Positions 1-8,576 of a stretch of 64,000 nt of DNA are shown here, piece after piece. How positions within the stretch are numbered: position 1 is the first letter of the stretch; every line of letters starts with the position of its first letter. This stretch comes from Qipengyuania_B thermophila. GTDB lineage: Bacteria; Pseudomonadota; Alphaproteobacteria; Sphingomonadales; Sphingomonadaceae. The stretch spans positions 310,001-374,000 of the forward strand of contig NZ_SDSI01000002.1 in the NCBI RefSeq assembly GCF_004153605.1, read 5' to 3'. The notes below the pieces were generated by a model. That model saw only the letters and a list, made by a program, of their open reading frames with translations. It searched no databases and was not told the origin of the DNA. A program made the position numbers and the translations under genes.

Positions 1-1256
1 GCGATCGCGGCCGGCACGCCGTAGCCCATGGCGCCGCAGGTCGGTGCAAGCTGGCCGGGCCACGCCTCGTATTTCCAGAAACGATGCCACCACCCGGCGA
101 AGTTCCCCGCGCCGTTGCACACGATGGTGTCCGGCGGGAGGAGTTCGCCGGCGAGGCCGACGCATCGGGCAAGGTCAAGCGCGTGACGCGGCGCCGGCGG
201 CATCGACCACCTGCGCCACTGCGCGTGCGCCTCCTGTCCCGCATCGAAGCCGATCAGGTCCTCGCCGACCCACAGGCAGGCGCTTTCGCTGAACTCCGCC
301 GGGTCGGCGCAGATCGCCAGGGCTGCGGGGTAGACGCTGTTCAGCTCCTCCGGGTCCGGATGCACGTGAATGAGCTGGACGCCCTCGGCGGCGGGCTCGG
401 GCACGCTGTAGCCGTCCGTCGTGGCCTCGCCGAGACGCGCACCGACACACAGGATGACGTCGGCGGCACGCACCCGCTCGACGAGTTCGGGATTGGGTCC
501 GTACCCCAGCGATCCCGCATAGACCGGCGAGCTGGCCGGGATGGCGTCCTGTCTCCGGAAGGCGGTCGCAACGGGCAAGCCCAGCCTCTCCGCGAACTGC
601 TGGAAATAGTGGCGCGCCTTTGCGTTCCAGCCCGCGCCACCGACAAGGGCCACCGGCGCGGCCGCATCGCCGAGCATCTGCAGCATCGTGCCCACCGCAT
701 CGGGGCAGGGAGGCTGCGCCGGGCGGTAGACGCAGGGCCTGACGCGGGCGGTGCAGCCTTGTGCCAGCATATCCTCCGGCAAGGCGAGCACGACGGGGCC
801 CGGACGCCCGCTCATCGCGGTGGCATAGGCGCGGGCCACATATTCTGGAACCCGCTCGGGATCGTCGATCCGGGCTGCCCACTTGGCCAGCGGTCGGAAG
901 AAGGCGGGCAGGTCGACTTCCTGAAACCCCTCGCGGTCGCGCATCGGCCGGGCGACATCGCCGACGAACAGGATGAGCGGGCAGGAGTCCTGAAATGCGA
1001 CATGCACCCCGATGCTGGCATTCGTGGCGCCGGGGCCGCGGGTGACGAACGCCACCCCGGGCCGCCCCGTCAGCGCGCCGTCGGCAGCGGCCATGAACGC
1101 CGCGCCGCTCTCGTGGCGGCAGGTCACCAGCGGGAGCGTCGGATGGTCGTGCAGCGCGTCCAGAACGTGCAGGAAACTCTCACCAGGCACCGCGAACACG
1201 CGGTCGCACTGCTGCTCGACCAGCGCCTCGACCAGAACCTCGGCAGCGGTAGGCAT
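1..1256 (-). CDS. Thiamine-diphosphate-binding enzyme, acetolactate-synthase-like (3' end cut by window edge)
   Basis: The reading frame begins at an ATG (1254-1256) and runs off the left edge, so about 418 residues of an expected ~550 are visible. The N-terminal PYR domain has the FAVPGES stretch and the activating Glu in CRHESGA (about residue 49) that contacts the ThDP aminopyrimidine. A central Rossmann-like domain follows (VGGAGWNA, then CVGARLGE), and the visible end (NGAGNFAGWW, GAMGYG) is the beginning of the PP domain. This is the IlvB/benzoylformate decarboxylase superfamily. The reaction cannot be assigned: there is no adjacent ilvN, so it is unlikely to be the biosynthetic acetolactate synthase. 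Confidence 0.85.
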   Translation of the reverse strand, partial: MPTAAEVLVEALVEQQCDRVFAVPGESFLHVLDALHDHPTLPLVTCRHESGAAFMAAADGALTGRPGVAFVTRGPGATNASIGVHVAFQDSCPLILFVGDVARPMRDREGFQEVDLPAFFRPLAKWAARIDDPERVPEYVARAYATAMSGRPGPVVLALPEDMLAQGCTARVRPCVYRPAQPPCPDAVGTMLQMLGDAAAPVALVGGAGWNAKARHYFQQFAERLGLPVATAFRRQDAIPASSPVYAGSLGYGPNPELVERVRAADVILCVGARLGEATTDGYSVPEPAAEGVQLIHVHPDPEELNSVYPAALAICADPAEFSESACLWVGEDLIGFDAGQEAHAQWRRWSMPPAPRHALDLARCVGLAGELLPPDTIVCNGAGNFAGWWHRFWKYEAWPGQLAPTCGAMGYGVPAAI

Positions 1257-1425
1257 CGTCTCGTTCTCCCGTTCGCTCTGGGCTGCAAATAGCCCTCAAG
1301 CACGCAAGCCATGCCTGCGGAAGGCGTGCGCAAGGTGCCTCAGGCACCGGCCCCTCTGTGCCAGAACGGGCCAGCCGCCAACATGCCGCGTGCGCAAATG
1401 CTTACCGCCGCGTTAACGGTGAACC

Positions 1426-1626
1426 ATGCGGCGATCTCTCGTACTCACCCAGGAACACCGGCGCCATCCCTTCCGTGTGCGGCTGCCGATGCCCGGCACC
1501 ATGACCACGCGCTCGCAGGCGGCCCAGGACACCGGGGTGGTCGCCAGCGCTGGGCTGTCGGACGCACGCGGGGTGGTCAGCGTGTGGTTCGCCGCTTTCG
1601 CGGCCGTGCTCGTGTTCATCCTGTAG
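1426..1626 (+). CDS. Possible small protein with C-terminal membrane segment
   Basis: This is a 66-codon frame in the 1257-1615 gap that otherwise holds nothing I recognise. The N-terminal half is polar and Arg-rich. The last ~18 residues (VSVWFAAFAAVLVFIL) would make one transmembrane helix ending at the stop, as in tail-anchored peptides. An internal ATG at 1489 would give a 45-residue version. It overlaps the 3' end of the opposing MFS gene by 11 bp. No clear Shine-Dalgarno sequence or homologous family is evident, so it may be a chance frame. Confidence 0.25.
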   Translation: MRRSLVLTQEHRRHPFRVRLPMPGTMTTRSQAAQDTGVVASAGLSDARGVVSVWFAAFAAVLVFIL

Positions 1627-2965
1627 CCTGCCCGGAGCTGACCGCGGCTCCGCCGGCCGGCTGCAGCGCGGCGCGCCGCTCGACCCGGTGCAGACGGTGG
1701 GCCAGCCAGGCCGAGTAAAGGCACATGGCGGCGGCAAGCAGCAGCTGATCCGTGCTCGTCACCGAGAGCGCCGTCAGCGCCCATGAAACCAGGGACCCGG
1801 CCACCATCGCGCCGGAGTTGACGATGTTGTTCGCCGCGATCGTGCGCGCGGCGGTGGCCGGCGCCACGCGCGTGGTCAGGAACGCGTAGAGCGGCACGAC
1901 GAACATGCCGCCGGCAACGGCGATCCCGAGAAGCGTCAGCAGCAGCGGGACGGCCAGGGGCATGCGCGCAAAGCCGCCGACGGTCAGCAGGTCGCCCAGC
2001 GGTTCGGTCCACAGGGCGCAGACGACATGGAACAGCAGCACGAACACGCCCATGACCAGCACCGACATCGGCGCGATGCGGGCCGAAACCGTGCCCTTGA
2101 GCAGCGCATTGGCGCTGACGGAGCCGATGGCCACTCCGACGGAGAAGATGACGAGGAACAGGCTGGCGACTTCCTTGCCGGCGCCGATGACGTTTTTCAC
2201 CAGCGGCGGGAACAGGATCACCAGCACCGCGCCGATGGTCCAGAAGAAGCTGATGGCGATGATGGCGTAGAAGATCTGCGGATCGTGCATGGTGCGGGCG
2301 ACGAGCTGGCGCGACGAGCGCCAGACGTTCCAGTCGATGCGCTCGACCGGGCCGATCGGGGGCGCGGGGGGAATGAACCGGCTGCTCGCATAGCCTGTGA
2401 CGGCAATCAGCAGGATCGCCGCCGCCGCCCACTGCACCGGCAGCCATCCGGCGAGAATGGTTCCGCCGAGGATGGCGATGTAGGTGCCGGCTTCGACCAG
2501 CCCGGTCCCGGCCAGCACCTCGTCGCGGCGGAGATGCTGCGGAAGAAGGGCATACTTGATTGGCCCGACGAAGGTGGACTGCACGCCGGTCAGCAGCAGC
2601 GCCGCCAGCATCAGCGGAATGGCGAAGGTGCCGACGGCGACGCCGTGCCACGCCAGCAGCAGTCCGGCGGCGCCGATGGCCATCAGCACGATCTCGCCAA
2701 GTTTGACCACCCGGATGATGGCGGCCTTGTCGCGCATGTCCGCCAGCTGTCCGGCGAGCGCCGACAGAAGGAAGAAGGGCAGGATGAACAAGGCGCTGGC
2801 CGCGGCGCTGAAAGCGCCTTCGGCTTCCTCGGAATTGTAGATCGAGAACACCACGAACAGGACCATGGCGGTCTTGTAGAGGTTGTCGTTGAAGGCGTTC
2901 AGCATCTGGGTGACGAACAGCGGCAGGAAGCGGCGGCGACGCAGCAAGCGTGTCGAAGTCATCAT
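1616..2965 (-). CDS. MFS permease, LplT/Aas-N-terminal-like
   Basis: This 449-residue protein has about 12 hydrophobic helices. Its N-terminus, with FLPLFVTQMLNAFNDN followed by YKTAM, is typical of the MFS family that includes the lysophospholipid flippase LplT and the N-terminal half of fused MFS-acyltransferases. The A-motif-like loop GQLADMRDKA lies after the second helix. A role in moving (lyso)phospholipid across the inner membrane is inferred from that resemblance. The divergent neighbour pgsA, a phospholipid synthase, is consistent with it. No acyltransferase domain is fused here. Two ATGs (2965 and 2962) are equally possible starts. Confidence 0.75.
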   Translation of the reverse strand: MMTSTRLLRRRRFLPLFVTQMLNAFNDNLYKTAMVLFVVFSIYNSEEAEGAFSAAASALFILPFFLLSALAGQLADMRDKAAIIRVVKLGEIVLMAIGAAGLLLAWHGVAVGTFAIPLMLAALLLTGVQSTFVGPIKYALLPQHLRRDEVLAGTGLVEAGTYIAILGGTILAGWLPVQWAAAAILLIAVTGYASSRFIPPAPPIGPVERIDWNVWRSSRQLVARTMHDPQIFYAIIAISFFWTIGAVLVILFPPLVKNVIGAGKEVASLFLVIFSVGVAIGSVSANALLKGTVSARIAPMSVLVMGVFVLLFHVVCALWTEPLGDLLTVGGFARMPLAVPLLLTLLGIAVAGGMFVVPLYAFLTTRVAPATAARTIAANNIVNSGAMVAGSLVSWALTALSVTSTDQLLLAAAMCLYSAWLAHRLHRVERRAALQPAGGAAVSSGQATG

Positions 2966-3082
2966 CGCAGAACCTGCATCCCCAATGTTCGATGATGCGC
3001 CTGATGCGCGCCCGATCGTCCGGCCGCCTTGCAGCCGCGCGGAGGCTTGCGCCTTTTTCGCCGCGATGCAAGCGTCACCGCA

Positions 3083-3112
3083 TTGCCGCGCGGCGCCTGT
3101 TCGCGGTAAGGG
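3083..3112 (+). promoter_or_regulatory. Candidate pgsA promoter (TTGCCG-N18-TAAGGG)
   Basis: A -35-like TTGCCG at 3083-3088 and a -10-like TAAGGG at 3107-3112 predict a start near 3119, nine bases before the pgsA ATG. No Shine-Dalgarno sequence is visible between them. The spacer of 18 is one longer than in the tRNA promoters of this window. Confidence 0.35.
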
Positions 3113-3127
3113 CGCCGTGCGCAGATC

Positions 3128-3733
3128 ATGTGGTCACTTCCGAACATCCTCACCATATCGCGGATCGCCACCATTCCGCTGCTGGCCTTCCTGCTGTGGT
3201 GGCCGGACTGGCGGTTCGGCTATCTGCTGGCGTTCCTGCTCTACTGCGCCATGGGCATCACCGACTATTTTGACGGCATGCTGGCGCGGGCAAGCGGAGC
3301 GGTGTCGCGGCTCGGCATCTTTCTCGATCCGATCGCGGACAAGATCATGGTCGCGGCGGTCATCCTCGTGCTGACGGCGCAGGGGTTCCTGCGCGGTCCG
3401 TTCGTGGGCGACATGCATGTCATCGCCGGTCTCATCATCCTCGTGCGCGAGATTGCCGTGTCGGGCCTGCGCGAGTTCCTCGGCGGGCTTCAGGTCAGCG
3501 TGCCGGTGTCGAAGCTGGCCAAGTGGAAGACCGCGTTCCAGCTCGTGGCGCTGGGTGCGCTGATCCTCGGCGGAGCCGTGCACGGACAGCCATGCACCAT
3601 CCGCGGCGACTGCGGCCCGCTGGCGAGCCAGTGGATTCATCTCGTGGGTCTTGCCAGCCTCTGGATCGCCGCCGTGATGACACTCGTCACCGGCTGGGAT
3701 TACCTGCGCGTCGGCCTGAAGCACATGGATTGA
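3128..3733 (+). CDS. pgsA: CDP-diacylglycerol--glycerol-3-phosphate 3-phosphatidyltransferase
   Basis: It makes phosphatidylglycerol phosphate from CDP-diacylglycerol and glycerol-3-phosphate, the committed step to phosphatidylglycerol and cardiolipin, in the inner membrane. The CDP-alcohol phosphatidyltransferase signature D-x2-DG-x2-AR-x8-G-x3-D-x3-D is intact at about residues 39-61 (DYFDGMLAR ... GIFLDPIADK). The N-terminus SLPNILTISRIA is the usual PgsA opening. The length of 201 residues, with four to six hydrophobic segments, is normal for the family. A small cysteine-containing insert (QPCTIRGDCGP) precedes the last helix. Confidence 0.95.
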   Translation: MWSLPNILTISRIATIPLLAFLLWWPDWRFGYLLAFLLYCAMGITDYFDGMLARASGAVSRLGIFLDPIADKIMVAAVILVLTAQGFLRGPFVGDMHVIAGLIILVREIAVSGLREFLGGLQVSVPVSKLAKWKTAFQLVALGALILGGAVHGQPCTIRGDCGPLASQWIHLVGLASLWIAAVMTLVTGWDYLRVGLKHMD

Positions 3734-3740
3734 CGATGCG

Positions 3741-3761
3741 GCCCGCTCGCGTCTTGCGGGC
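3741..3761. terminator. Hairpin between convergent pgsA and oxyR
   Basis: GCCCGC (3741-3746) and GCGGGC (3756-3761) form a perfect 6-bp stem with a 9-nt loop in the 35-bp gap between two convergent stop codons. There is no U-tract, so termination is inferred from position only. Confidence 0.35.
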
Positions 3762-3768
3762 GTCCGGT

Positions 3769-4665
3769 TCACCCCGTGCGCAGTTCCGCGGCGAGCAGCC
3801 GGAAATCCGCCTCGCGCGGCGAGTTCTTGCGCCACACCAGCGCAATCTCGCGCACGGCCCGCGGGGATTCGAGCGGACGGGCCACGACGTCGGTGCCGTC
3901 GAGGATCCCAGCGTCGATCGCCATCTGCGGCAGCATGGTGACTCCCAGATCGTTGTTCACCATCTGCACGAGCGTGTGGAGGCTGGTCGCGATCATCGCG
4001 GCGCTCGCGCGCAGTTCGGGCCGGTTGCAGGCGGCAAGCGCATGCTCCGTGAGGCAGTGGCCGTCCTCCAGCATCAGCAGATGCCCCTGCTCGATCGCAT
4101 CGGGCACCACGCTGTCGGCCGGAATGTCGGGATGGTCGCGTCCATAGGCGACGAGGAGGCGATCCTGCGCGATGATCTCGTGCTGCGCCTCGCCGATGGC
4201 GTAGGGAAGGGCAAGCAGCACGCAATCGACGCGCCCGTTCTGCAAATGGTCAAGCGCGGTGTCGCTGGTCTCCTCGCGCAGCAGGAGCTTGAGATCGGGA
4301 CGCTCGCGCCGCAGACGCGGCAGCACCCTGGGCAGCAGGAACGGCGCGATGGTGGGGATCACCGCCATGCGCAGCGCGCCGACGAGCGGCTTGCCCGCTG
4401 CCTGCACCATGTCCGTGAGTTCGTCCGCCGCGCGCAGGATGAGACGCGCCTTGTCGACGACGTTCTGGCCGAGCGGAGTGAAGCGCACGACCCGGCGACT
4501 GCGCTCCACCAGCGTCACGCCGAGGAGCGACTCCAGTTCGCGGATGCCCGCAGACAGGGTGGACTGCGAGACGAAGCACGCCTCGGCCGCGCGGCCGAAA
4601 TGCAGATGCTCTGACAGCGCCACCAGATATTGCAGCTGCTTCAGGGTTGGCTGGTAAGTCGCCAT
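3769..4665 (-). CDS. oxyR: LysR-family hydrogen-peroxide sensor/regulator OxyR
   Basis: The 298-residue protein has an N-terminal LysR helix-turn-helix (residues ~7-60; FGRAAEACFVSQSTLSAGIRE, split here for length) and a LysR substrate-binding domain. The redox signature is clear: in LLMLEDGHCLTEHALAAC the two cysteines (about 204 and 213) sit nine residues apart, as C199 and C208 do in E. coli OxyR, which form a disulfide on oxidation by H2O2. An ATG at 4665 is preferred to the in-frame GTG at 4668. It is convergent with pgsA. No catalase or ahpC lies next to it, so its targets are elsewhere. Confidence 0.92.
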   Translation of the reverse strand: MATYQPTLKQLQYLVALSEHLHFGRAAEACFVSQSTLSAGIRELESLLGVTLVERSRRVVRFTPLGQNVVDKARLILRAADELTDMVQAAGKPLVGALRMAVIPTIAPFLLPRVLPRLRRERPDLKLLLREETSDTALDHLQNGRVDCVLLALPYAIGEAQHEIIAQDRLLVAYGRDHPDIPADSVVPDAIEQGHLLMLEDGHCLTEHALAACNRPELRASAAMIATSLHTLVQMVNNDLGVTMLPQMAIDAGILDGTDVVARPLESPRAVREIALVWRKNSPREADFRLLAAELRTG

Positions 4666-4750
4666 CACCCCGCCCGCATGCGGCGCGGCGGAACCTGTCG
4701 CGCTCCCGTTCTCCGCGTGTGGATGGTGCCGGGTGGCGGAGTGACGGGTG

Positions 4751-5968
4751 TCACGTCGCCATCCGTTCCGCCGGCGCCGCCGGGGCCATTTCGATCGGCT
4801 CCTCGGCCGGGAGACGGGTCATGACCAGCCTGCCATCCCGCACCGCGAAGGCCATCTGCCCCTCGACCAGCGCCAGAGCGTCCTGGCCGAACACGTCGCG
4901 CCGCCAGCCTTCCAGCAGGGCAAGATCGCGCTGCCCCGCGGCAAGCGCCTCCAGCTCTTCGGTGCGGGCCAGCAGCCGGGCGGCGACATCGAGTTCCCGC
5001 GCGCGGATCTTGAGCAGCAGCTTGAGAAGGTCCGCGACGAGGGATCCTTCGCGCCCCAGCGCCACGCCGCGCCTGTCGCGTTCGCCAAGCTCCTCGCGCG
5101 ACAGCGGCCGGGCCTGCTCCAGTGCGGCCATGAGGCGGCGGCCGATCTCGTTGTCGCGCCAGGCGGCCGACAGGCCGCGGACCTTGGCAAGATCGGCCTG
5201 GCTGGCCGGCGGATTGCCCGCCAGCTCGGCCAGCGTCTCGTCCCGCATGATCCGGCCGCGGGGTATGTTCTTGTCCTGCGCCTCCCGTTCCCGCCAAGCG
5301 GCCATGGCCTTCATCCGCCCCAGTGCGGCGGCGTTGCGGCTCGGCGGGCGGATCCGTTTCCACACCTCGTCGGGGTCGGTGCGGTAGTTGGCCGGGTCGG
5401 CAAGCTTTTCCATCTCGGCGTCGAGCCACACGCCGCGGCCGGTCTTGCGCAGCTTGCGCAGGAGACGCGGGAAGATCGCGGCGAGATGCGTGACGTCACC
5501 GATCGCGTAGTCGATCTGCCGCTCGGTCAGCGGGCGGCGGCTCCAGTCGGTGAAGCGCGCGCCCTTGTCCACCGATTTGCCCAGCCAGCATTCCACGAGG
5601 TTGGCATAGCCGATCTGCTCGGACTGGCTCACCGCCATCATCGCGATCTGGGTGTCGAAGATGGGATGGGGGGTCCGGCCCGTCAGGTTGTAGATGATCT
5701 CCACATCCTGTCCGCCGGCATGAAAGACCTTCAGCACGTCCTCGTTGTCCGTCAGCAGGGCGAGCAGAGGCGCGAGGTCGATGCCCGGGGCCAGCGGGTC
5801 GATGGCGGCGGCTTCCTCGGCATTGCCGATCTGGACGAGGCACAGCTCGGGCCAGTAGGTGTTCTCCCGCATGAACTCGGTGTCCACGCAGACGAAATCG
5901 CCCTTGGCGAGGCGGGCGCAGAGCGCGTCGAGGGTGGCAGTGTCCGTGATCAGCGGGTGTATGTGCAT
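4751..5968 (-). CDS. rnd: Ribonuclease D
   Basis: This is a 3'-5' exoribonuclease that trims tRNA and other structured RNA ends. The DEDDy exonuclease domain is complete: Exo I has VDTEF (D29, E31), Exo II has HAGGQDVE and FDTQIA (D88, D105), and Exo III has YAIGDVTHL (Y154, D158). An HRDC domain follows at about 210-290. The length of 405 is slightly over the usual ~385, with an Ala-Pro-rich tail. The ATG has no Shine-Dalgarno sequence and lies where transcription is predicted to start (see the promoter entry), so the mRNA may be leaderless. Confidence 0.95.
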   Translation of the reverse strand: MHIHPLITDTATLDALCARLAKGDFVCVDTEFMRENTYWPELCLVQIGNAEEAAAIDPLAPGIDLAPLLALLTDNEDVLKVFHAGGQDVEIIYNLTGRTPHPIFDTQIAMMAVSQSEQIGYANLVECWLGKSVDKGARFTDWSRRPLTERQIDYAIGDVTHLAAIFPRLLRKLRKTGRGVWLDAEMEKLADPANYRTDPDEVWKRIRPPSRNAAALGRMKAMAAWREREAQDKNIPRGRIMRDETLAELAGNPPASQADLAKVRGLSAAWRDNEIGRRLMAALEQARPLSREELGERDRRGVALGREGSLVADLLKLLLKIRARELDVAARLLARTEELEALAAGQRDLALLEGWRRDVFGQDALALVEGQMAFAVRDGRLVMTRLPAEEPIEMAPAAPAERMAT

Positions 5969-5974
5969 GGCTGC

Positions 5975-6003
5975 CCCTTAACGCGCGCCATCCGTCTTGA
6001 CAA
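5975..6003 (-). promoter_or_regulatory. Candidate rnd promoter, leaderless geometry (TTGTCA-N17-TAAGGG)
   Basis: On the minus strand TTGTCA (6003-5998), a 17-nt spacer and TAAGGG (5980-5975) place +1 at about 5968, which is the A of the rnd ATG. The -35 differs from TTGACA by one base. Confidence 0.5.
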
Positions 6004-6139
6004 AGCACCCGGTGCCAAAGAAGCGCGCCGGACGCGTTTATCAACATCGCCTGCCACCCCGTCCGCTCCTGCCGCGCGCTGCAGGCCGGGCGCGGATCGC
6101 CCGAAATGCCGGGCGGGCGAGACAGGACTGGACCATCGC

Positions 6140-7948
6140 ATGCACCCTTACCGCACCCACACCTGCGCCCAGCTCCGTCCGGAGGATGCGGGCGCGACCG
6201 TCCGGCTGTCCGGCTGGCTGCATCGCCGGCGCGATCACGGGGGCGTGTTGTTCGTGGACCTGCGCGACCACTACGGCATCACGCAGATCGTCGCCGACGC
6301 AGACTCGCCCGCGCTGGAAGTGCTGGAACGGCTGCGTCCGGAAAGCGTGATCACGGTCGAAGGCGAGGTGAAGCCGCGCGATCCGGCAGCCATCAACCCG
6401 GCGCTGCCGACCGGGGGCATCGAGGTGTTCGCCCGCGCCGTCACGGTGCAGAGCGAAGCGGCGGAGCTGCCCCTGCCGGTGGCCGGAGACCAGGAATATC
6501 CGGAAGAGACACGCCTGCGCTACCGGTTCGTGGACCTTCGCCGCGAGCGGGTCCACGCGAACATCATGCTGCGCAGCCAGGTGATCGCATCGATCCGCCG
6601 CCGGATGATCGCGCAGGGTTTCACGGAGTTTCAGACACCGATCCTCGGCGCCTCCAGCCCGGAGGGCGCACGCGACTACCTGGTGCCGAGCCGGCTTCAT
6701 CCGGGGCGCTTCTATGCGCTGCCGCAGGCGCCGCAGATGTTCAAGCAGCTGCTCATGGTGGCGGGGTTCGACCGCTATTTCCAGATTGCCCCGTGCTTCC
6801 GTGACGAAGACCTGCGCGCCGACCGCAGCCCGGAATTCTACCAGCTCGATTTCGAGATGAGCTTCGTGACCCAGGAAGACGTGTTCCAGACCATCGAGCC
6901 GGTGCTGGCGGGCGTGTTCGAGGAGTTCGCCGGCGGCAGGACGGTCACGCCGGCCGGTGCCTTTCCCCGCATTCCTTACGCCGAGGCGATGCTGAAATAC
7001 GGCACCGACAAGCCGGACCTTCGCAATCCGCTGCTCATCAGCGACGTGACCGACCATTTCCGGCAGAGCGGGTTCGGCCTGTTCGAGAAGATCGCGGCGG
7101 CCGGCGGCGTCGTGCGCGCCATTCCTGCGCCCGCCACGCAGGAGAAGAGCCGCAAGTTCTTCGACGACTTGAACGACTGGGCGCGGCGGGAAGGATATGC
7201 GGGGCTGGGCTATGTCACCCGCAAGGGTGGCGAATTCGGCGGCCCCATTGCCAAGAACCACGGCGCCGAGGGGATGGCGCGACTTTACGCCGAGCTGGGG
7301 CTGGGCGACAACGATGGCCTGTTCTTCGCCGCGGGCAAGGAGAAGGAGGCGGCCAAGCTCGCAGGCGCGGCGCGCACCCGCGTGGGCGAGGAACTGGGCC
7401 TGATCGAGGAGGGCTGTTTCAGGTTCTGCTGGATCGTGGACTTCCCCATGTTCGAGTACGACGAGGACGCGAAGAAGATCGAGTTCAGCCACAACCCGTT
7501 CTCGATGCCGCAGGGTGAACTCGAGGCGCTGGAAACGCAGGATCCGCTGACGATCAAGGCGTGGCAGTACGACATCGTCTGCAACGGCTACGAGCTGTCG
7601 TCCGGCGCCATCCGCAACCACCGGCCGGAAATCATGTACAAGGCCTTCGAGATTGCCGGCTACTCGCGCGAGGACGTGGACGCGAATTTTTCCGGCATGA
7701 TCGAGGCGTTCAAGCTTGGCGCGCCGCCCCATGGGGGTTCGGCACCGGGGATCGACCGCATCGTCATGCTGCTGGCCGACGAGCCCAACATCCGCGAGGT
7801 GATCGCATTTCCGCTCAACCAGCGGGCCCAGGACCTGATGATGGGGGCGCCTTCGCTGCCATCGGACAAGCAGCTGCGCGAAGTGCACATCCGCACGATC
7901 ACGCCGGCGGCGGGTAGCGCGTCCGTCCGCTCCGGCGACGCGACCTGA
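6140..7948 (+). CDS. aspS: Aspartyl-tRNA synthetase (bacterial type)
   Basis: It charges tRNA-Asp, and possibly tRNA-Asn if this is the non-discriminating form. The 602-residue protein has the N-terminal OB anticodon-binding fold (about 1-130, GWLHRRRDHGGV), class II motif 2 (FRDEDLRADRSPEF), the bacterial GAD insertion (about 300-420) and motif 3 (GGSAPGIDRI). The ATG at 6140 is chosen because family similarity starts there (MHPYRTHTC...); the frame is open far upstream. It is divergent from rnd, with a 171-bp gap in which I see no convincing plus-strand promoter. Confidence 0.97.
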   Translation: MHPYRTHTCAQLRPEDAGATVRLSGWLHRRRDHGGVLFVDLRDHYGITQIVADADSPALEVLERLRPESVITVEGEVKPRDPAAINPALPTGGIEVFARAVTVQSEAAELPLPVAGDQEYPEETRLRYRFVDLRRERVHANIMLRSQVIASIRRRMIAQGFTEFQTPILGASSPEGARDYLVPSRLHPGRFYALPQAPQMFKQLLMVAGFDRYFQIAPCFRDEDLRADRSPEFYQLDFEMSFVTQEDVFQTIEPVLAGVFEEFAGGRTVTPAGAFPRIPYAEAMLKYGTDKPDLRNPLLISDVTDHFRQSGFGLFEKIAAAGGVVRAIPAPATQEKSRKFFDDLNDWARREGYAGLGYVTRKGGEFGGPIAKNHGAEGMARLYAELGLGDNDGLFFAAGKEKEAAKLAGAARTRVGEELGLIEEGCFRFCWIVDFPMFEYDEDAKKIEFSHNPFSMPQGELEALETQDPLTIKAWQYDIVCNGYELSSGAIRNHRPEIMYKAFEIAGYSREDVDANFSGMIEAFKLGAPPHGGSAPGIDRIVMLLADEPNIREVIAFPLNQRAQDLMMGAPSLPSDKQLREVHIRTITPAAGSASVRSGDAT

Positions 7949-7962
7949 GCGCGGCGGGAAAG

Positions 7963-7994
7963 CGGGGCAGGGACCGCGAAAGGTCCGTGCCCCG
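7963..7994. terminator. Strong hairpin between convergent aspS and the PA2169-family gene
   Basis: CGGGGCA (7963-7969) pairs with TGCCCCG (7988-7994). Inside it GGACC (7971-7975) pairs with GGTCC (7982-7986) across a GCGAAA loop, with a single G-G mismatch. The 12-bp stem sits between two facing stop codons (7948 and 8003) and could serve both directions. No U-run follows. Confidence 0.5.
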
Positions 7995-8002
7995 ATGCCC
8001 CG

Positions 8003-8437
8003 TCAGCCGTGCTGCCGCTCGATCCGGTCGCCGAACCGCTCGCCCTCCTGGATCTCGGCGAAGCAGCGCTCGATCACGGACCGCTCCTGCGGGTCGAGGT
8101 CGTCCTGTTCCAGCGCGGCGCGGAACTTCTTGGCGAGATACCCCTCGCCCTCTTCGACCCGTTCCGCTGCGGCCGCGTCGCCGGACTCGAACAGGTCGGC
8201 GACCTTCAGCCAGGTGCGGTGCAGCTCACCCGTCAGCGTGCCCTTGGTCACCAGTTCGCTGCCCTGCTGCTGCAATGCCGCGTTCAACGCCTCCAGCGTC
8301 TGTTCACGCTTGGACAGCCGTTCCTGCAGGGCCGACCGCAGATCCGCGCTCTGCGCCTTCTCGATCGCCAGGCGATAGCCTTCGATGGAGTCGTAGACGG
8401 AGTCGGTCAGGGTCTTGAGTGTGGTGCTCGCGCTCAT
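8003..8437 (-). CDS. PA2169-family four-helix-bundle protein (DUF2383)
   Basis: This is a 144-residue, all-helical, highly charged protein that opens with SASTTLKTLTDSVYDSIEGY, typical of the PA2169 family. It contains the helices expected for a ferritin-like four-helix bundle, with KKFRAALEQ and the Glu-rich C-terminal helix. The family's function is not established; members are often linked to stress conditions. The ATG at 8437 is preferred because upstream extensions in the frame read low-complexity, non-family sequence. It is divergent from acpP. Confidence 0.8.
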   Translation of the reverse strand: MSASTTLKTLTDSVYDSIEGYRLAIEKAQSADLRSALQERLSKREQTLEALNAALQQQGSELVTKGTLTGELHRTWLKVADLFESGDAAAAERVEEGEGYLAKKFRAALEQDDLDPQERSVIERCFAEIQEGERFGDRIERQHG

Positions 8438-8507
8438 GTGTTCGATGCTTTCGGTTGTTGTGAACGGAAGGGAAAACGCGCAAACGGAAAGTTGTGCCCG
8501 GGGCTGC

Positions 8508-8570
8508 CCTCTTGCAAGGCGTGACGGCGGTGTTAAGGCGCACGCAAGCCACCACTCACGCTGCAAGAGG
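8508..8570 (+). repeat. Long imperfect inverted repeat covering the acpP promoter and Shine-Dalgarno
   Basis: CCTCTTGCA (8508-8516) is the exact reverse complement of TGCAAGAGG (8562-8570). After an AG bulge, GCGTGA (8519-8524) pairs with TCACGC (8556-8561). Further in, GGTG (8529-8532) pairs with CACC (8550-8553). In all there are 19 base pairs. The right arm includes the acpP ribosome-binding site, seven bases before the ATG at 8577. It could act as DNA (an operator) or, if transcription begins upstream of 8508, as an RNA hairpin hiding the site. Confidence 0.75.
8512..8539 (+). promoter_or_regulatory. Candidate acpP promoter (TTGCAA-N16-TAAGGC)
   Basis: TTGCAA at 8512-8517 and TAAGGC at 8534-8539 are separated by 16 nt. 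The predicted start near 8546 gives a 31-nt leader with the Shine-Dalgarno AAGAGG at 8565-8570. The -35 lies inside the left arm of the 8508-8570 inverted repeat. Confidence 0.4.
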
Positions 8571-8576
8571 AACTGC

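Noticed and set aside
5997..6002. Perfect TTGACA on the plus strand upstream of aspS
   Set aside because: No TA-led -10 lies at a spacing of 16-18. The same bases on the other strand (TTGTCA) fit a good rnd promoter, so I assign them there.
6041..7888. Long minus-strand open frame opposite aspS
   Set aside because: This is a by-product of high GC and codon bias on the opposite strand; aspS is unmistakable and the antisense product matches nothing recognisable.
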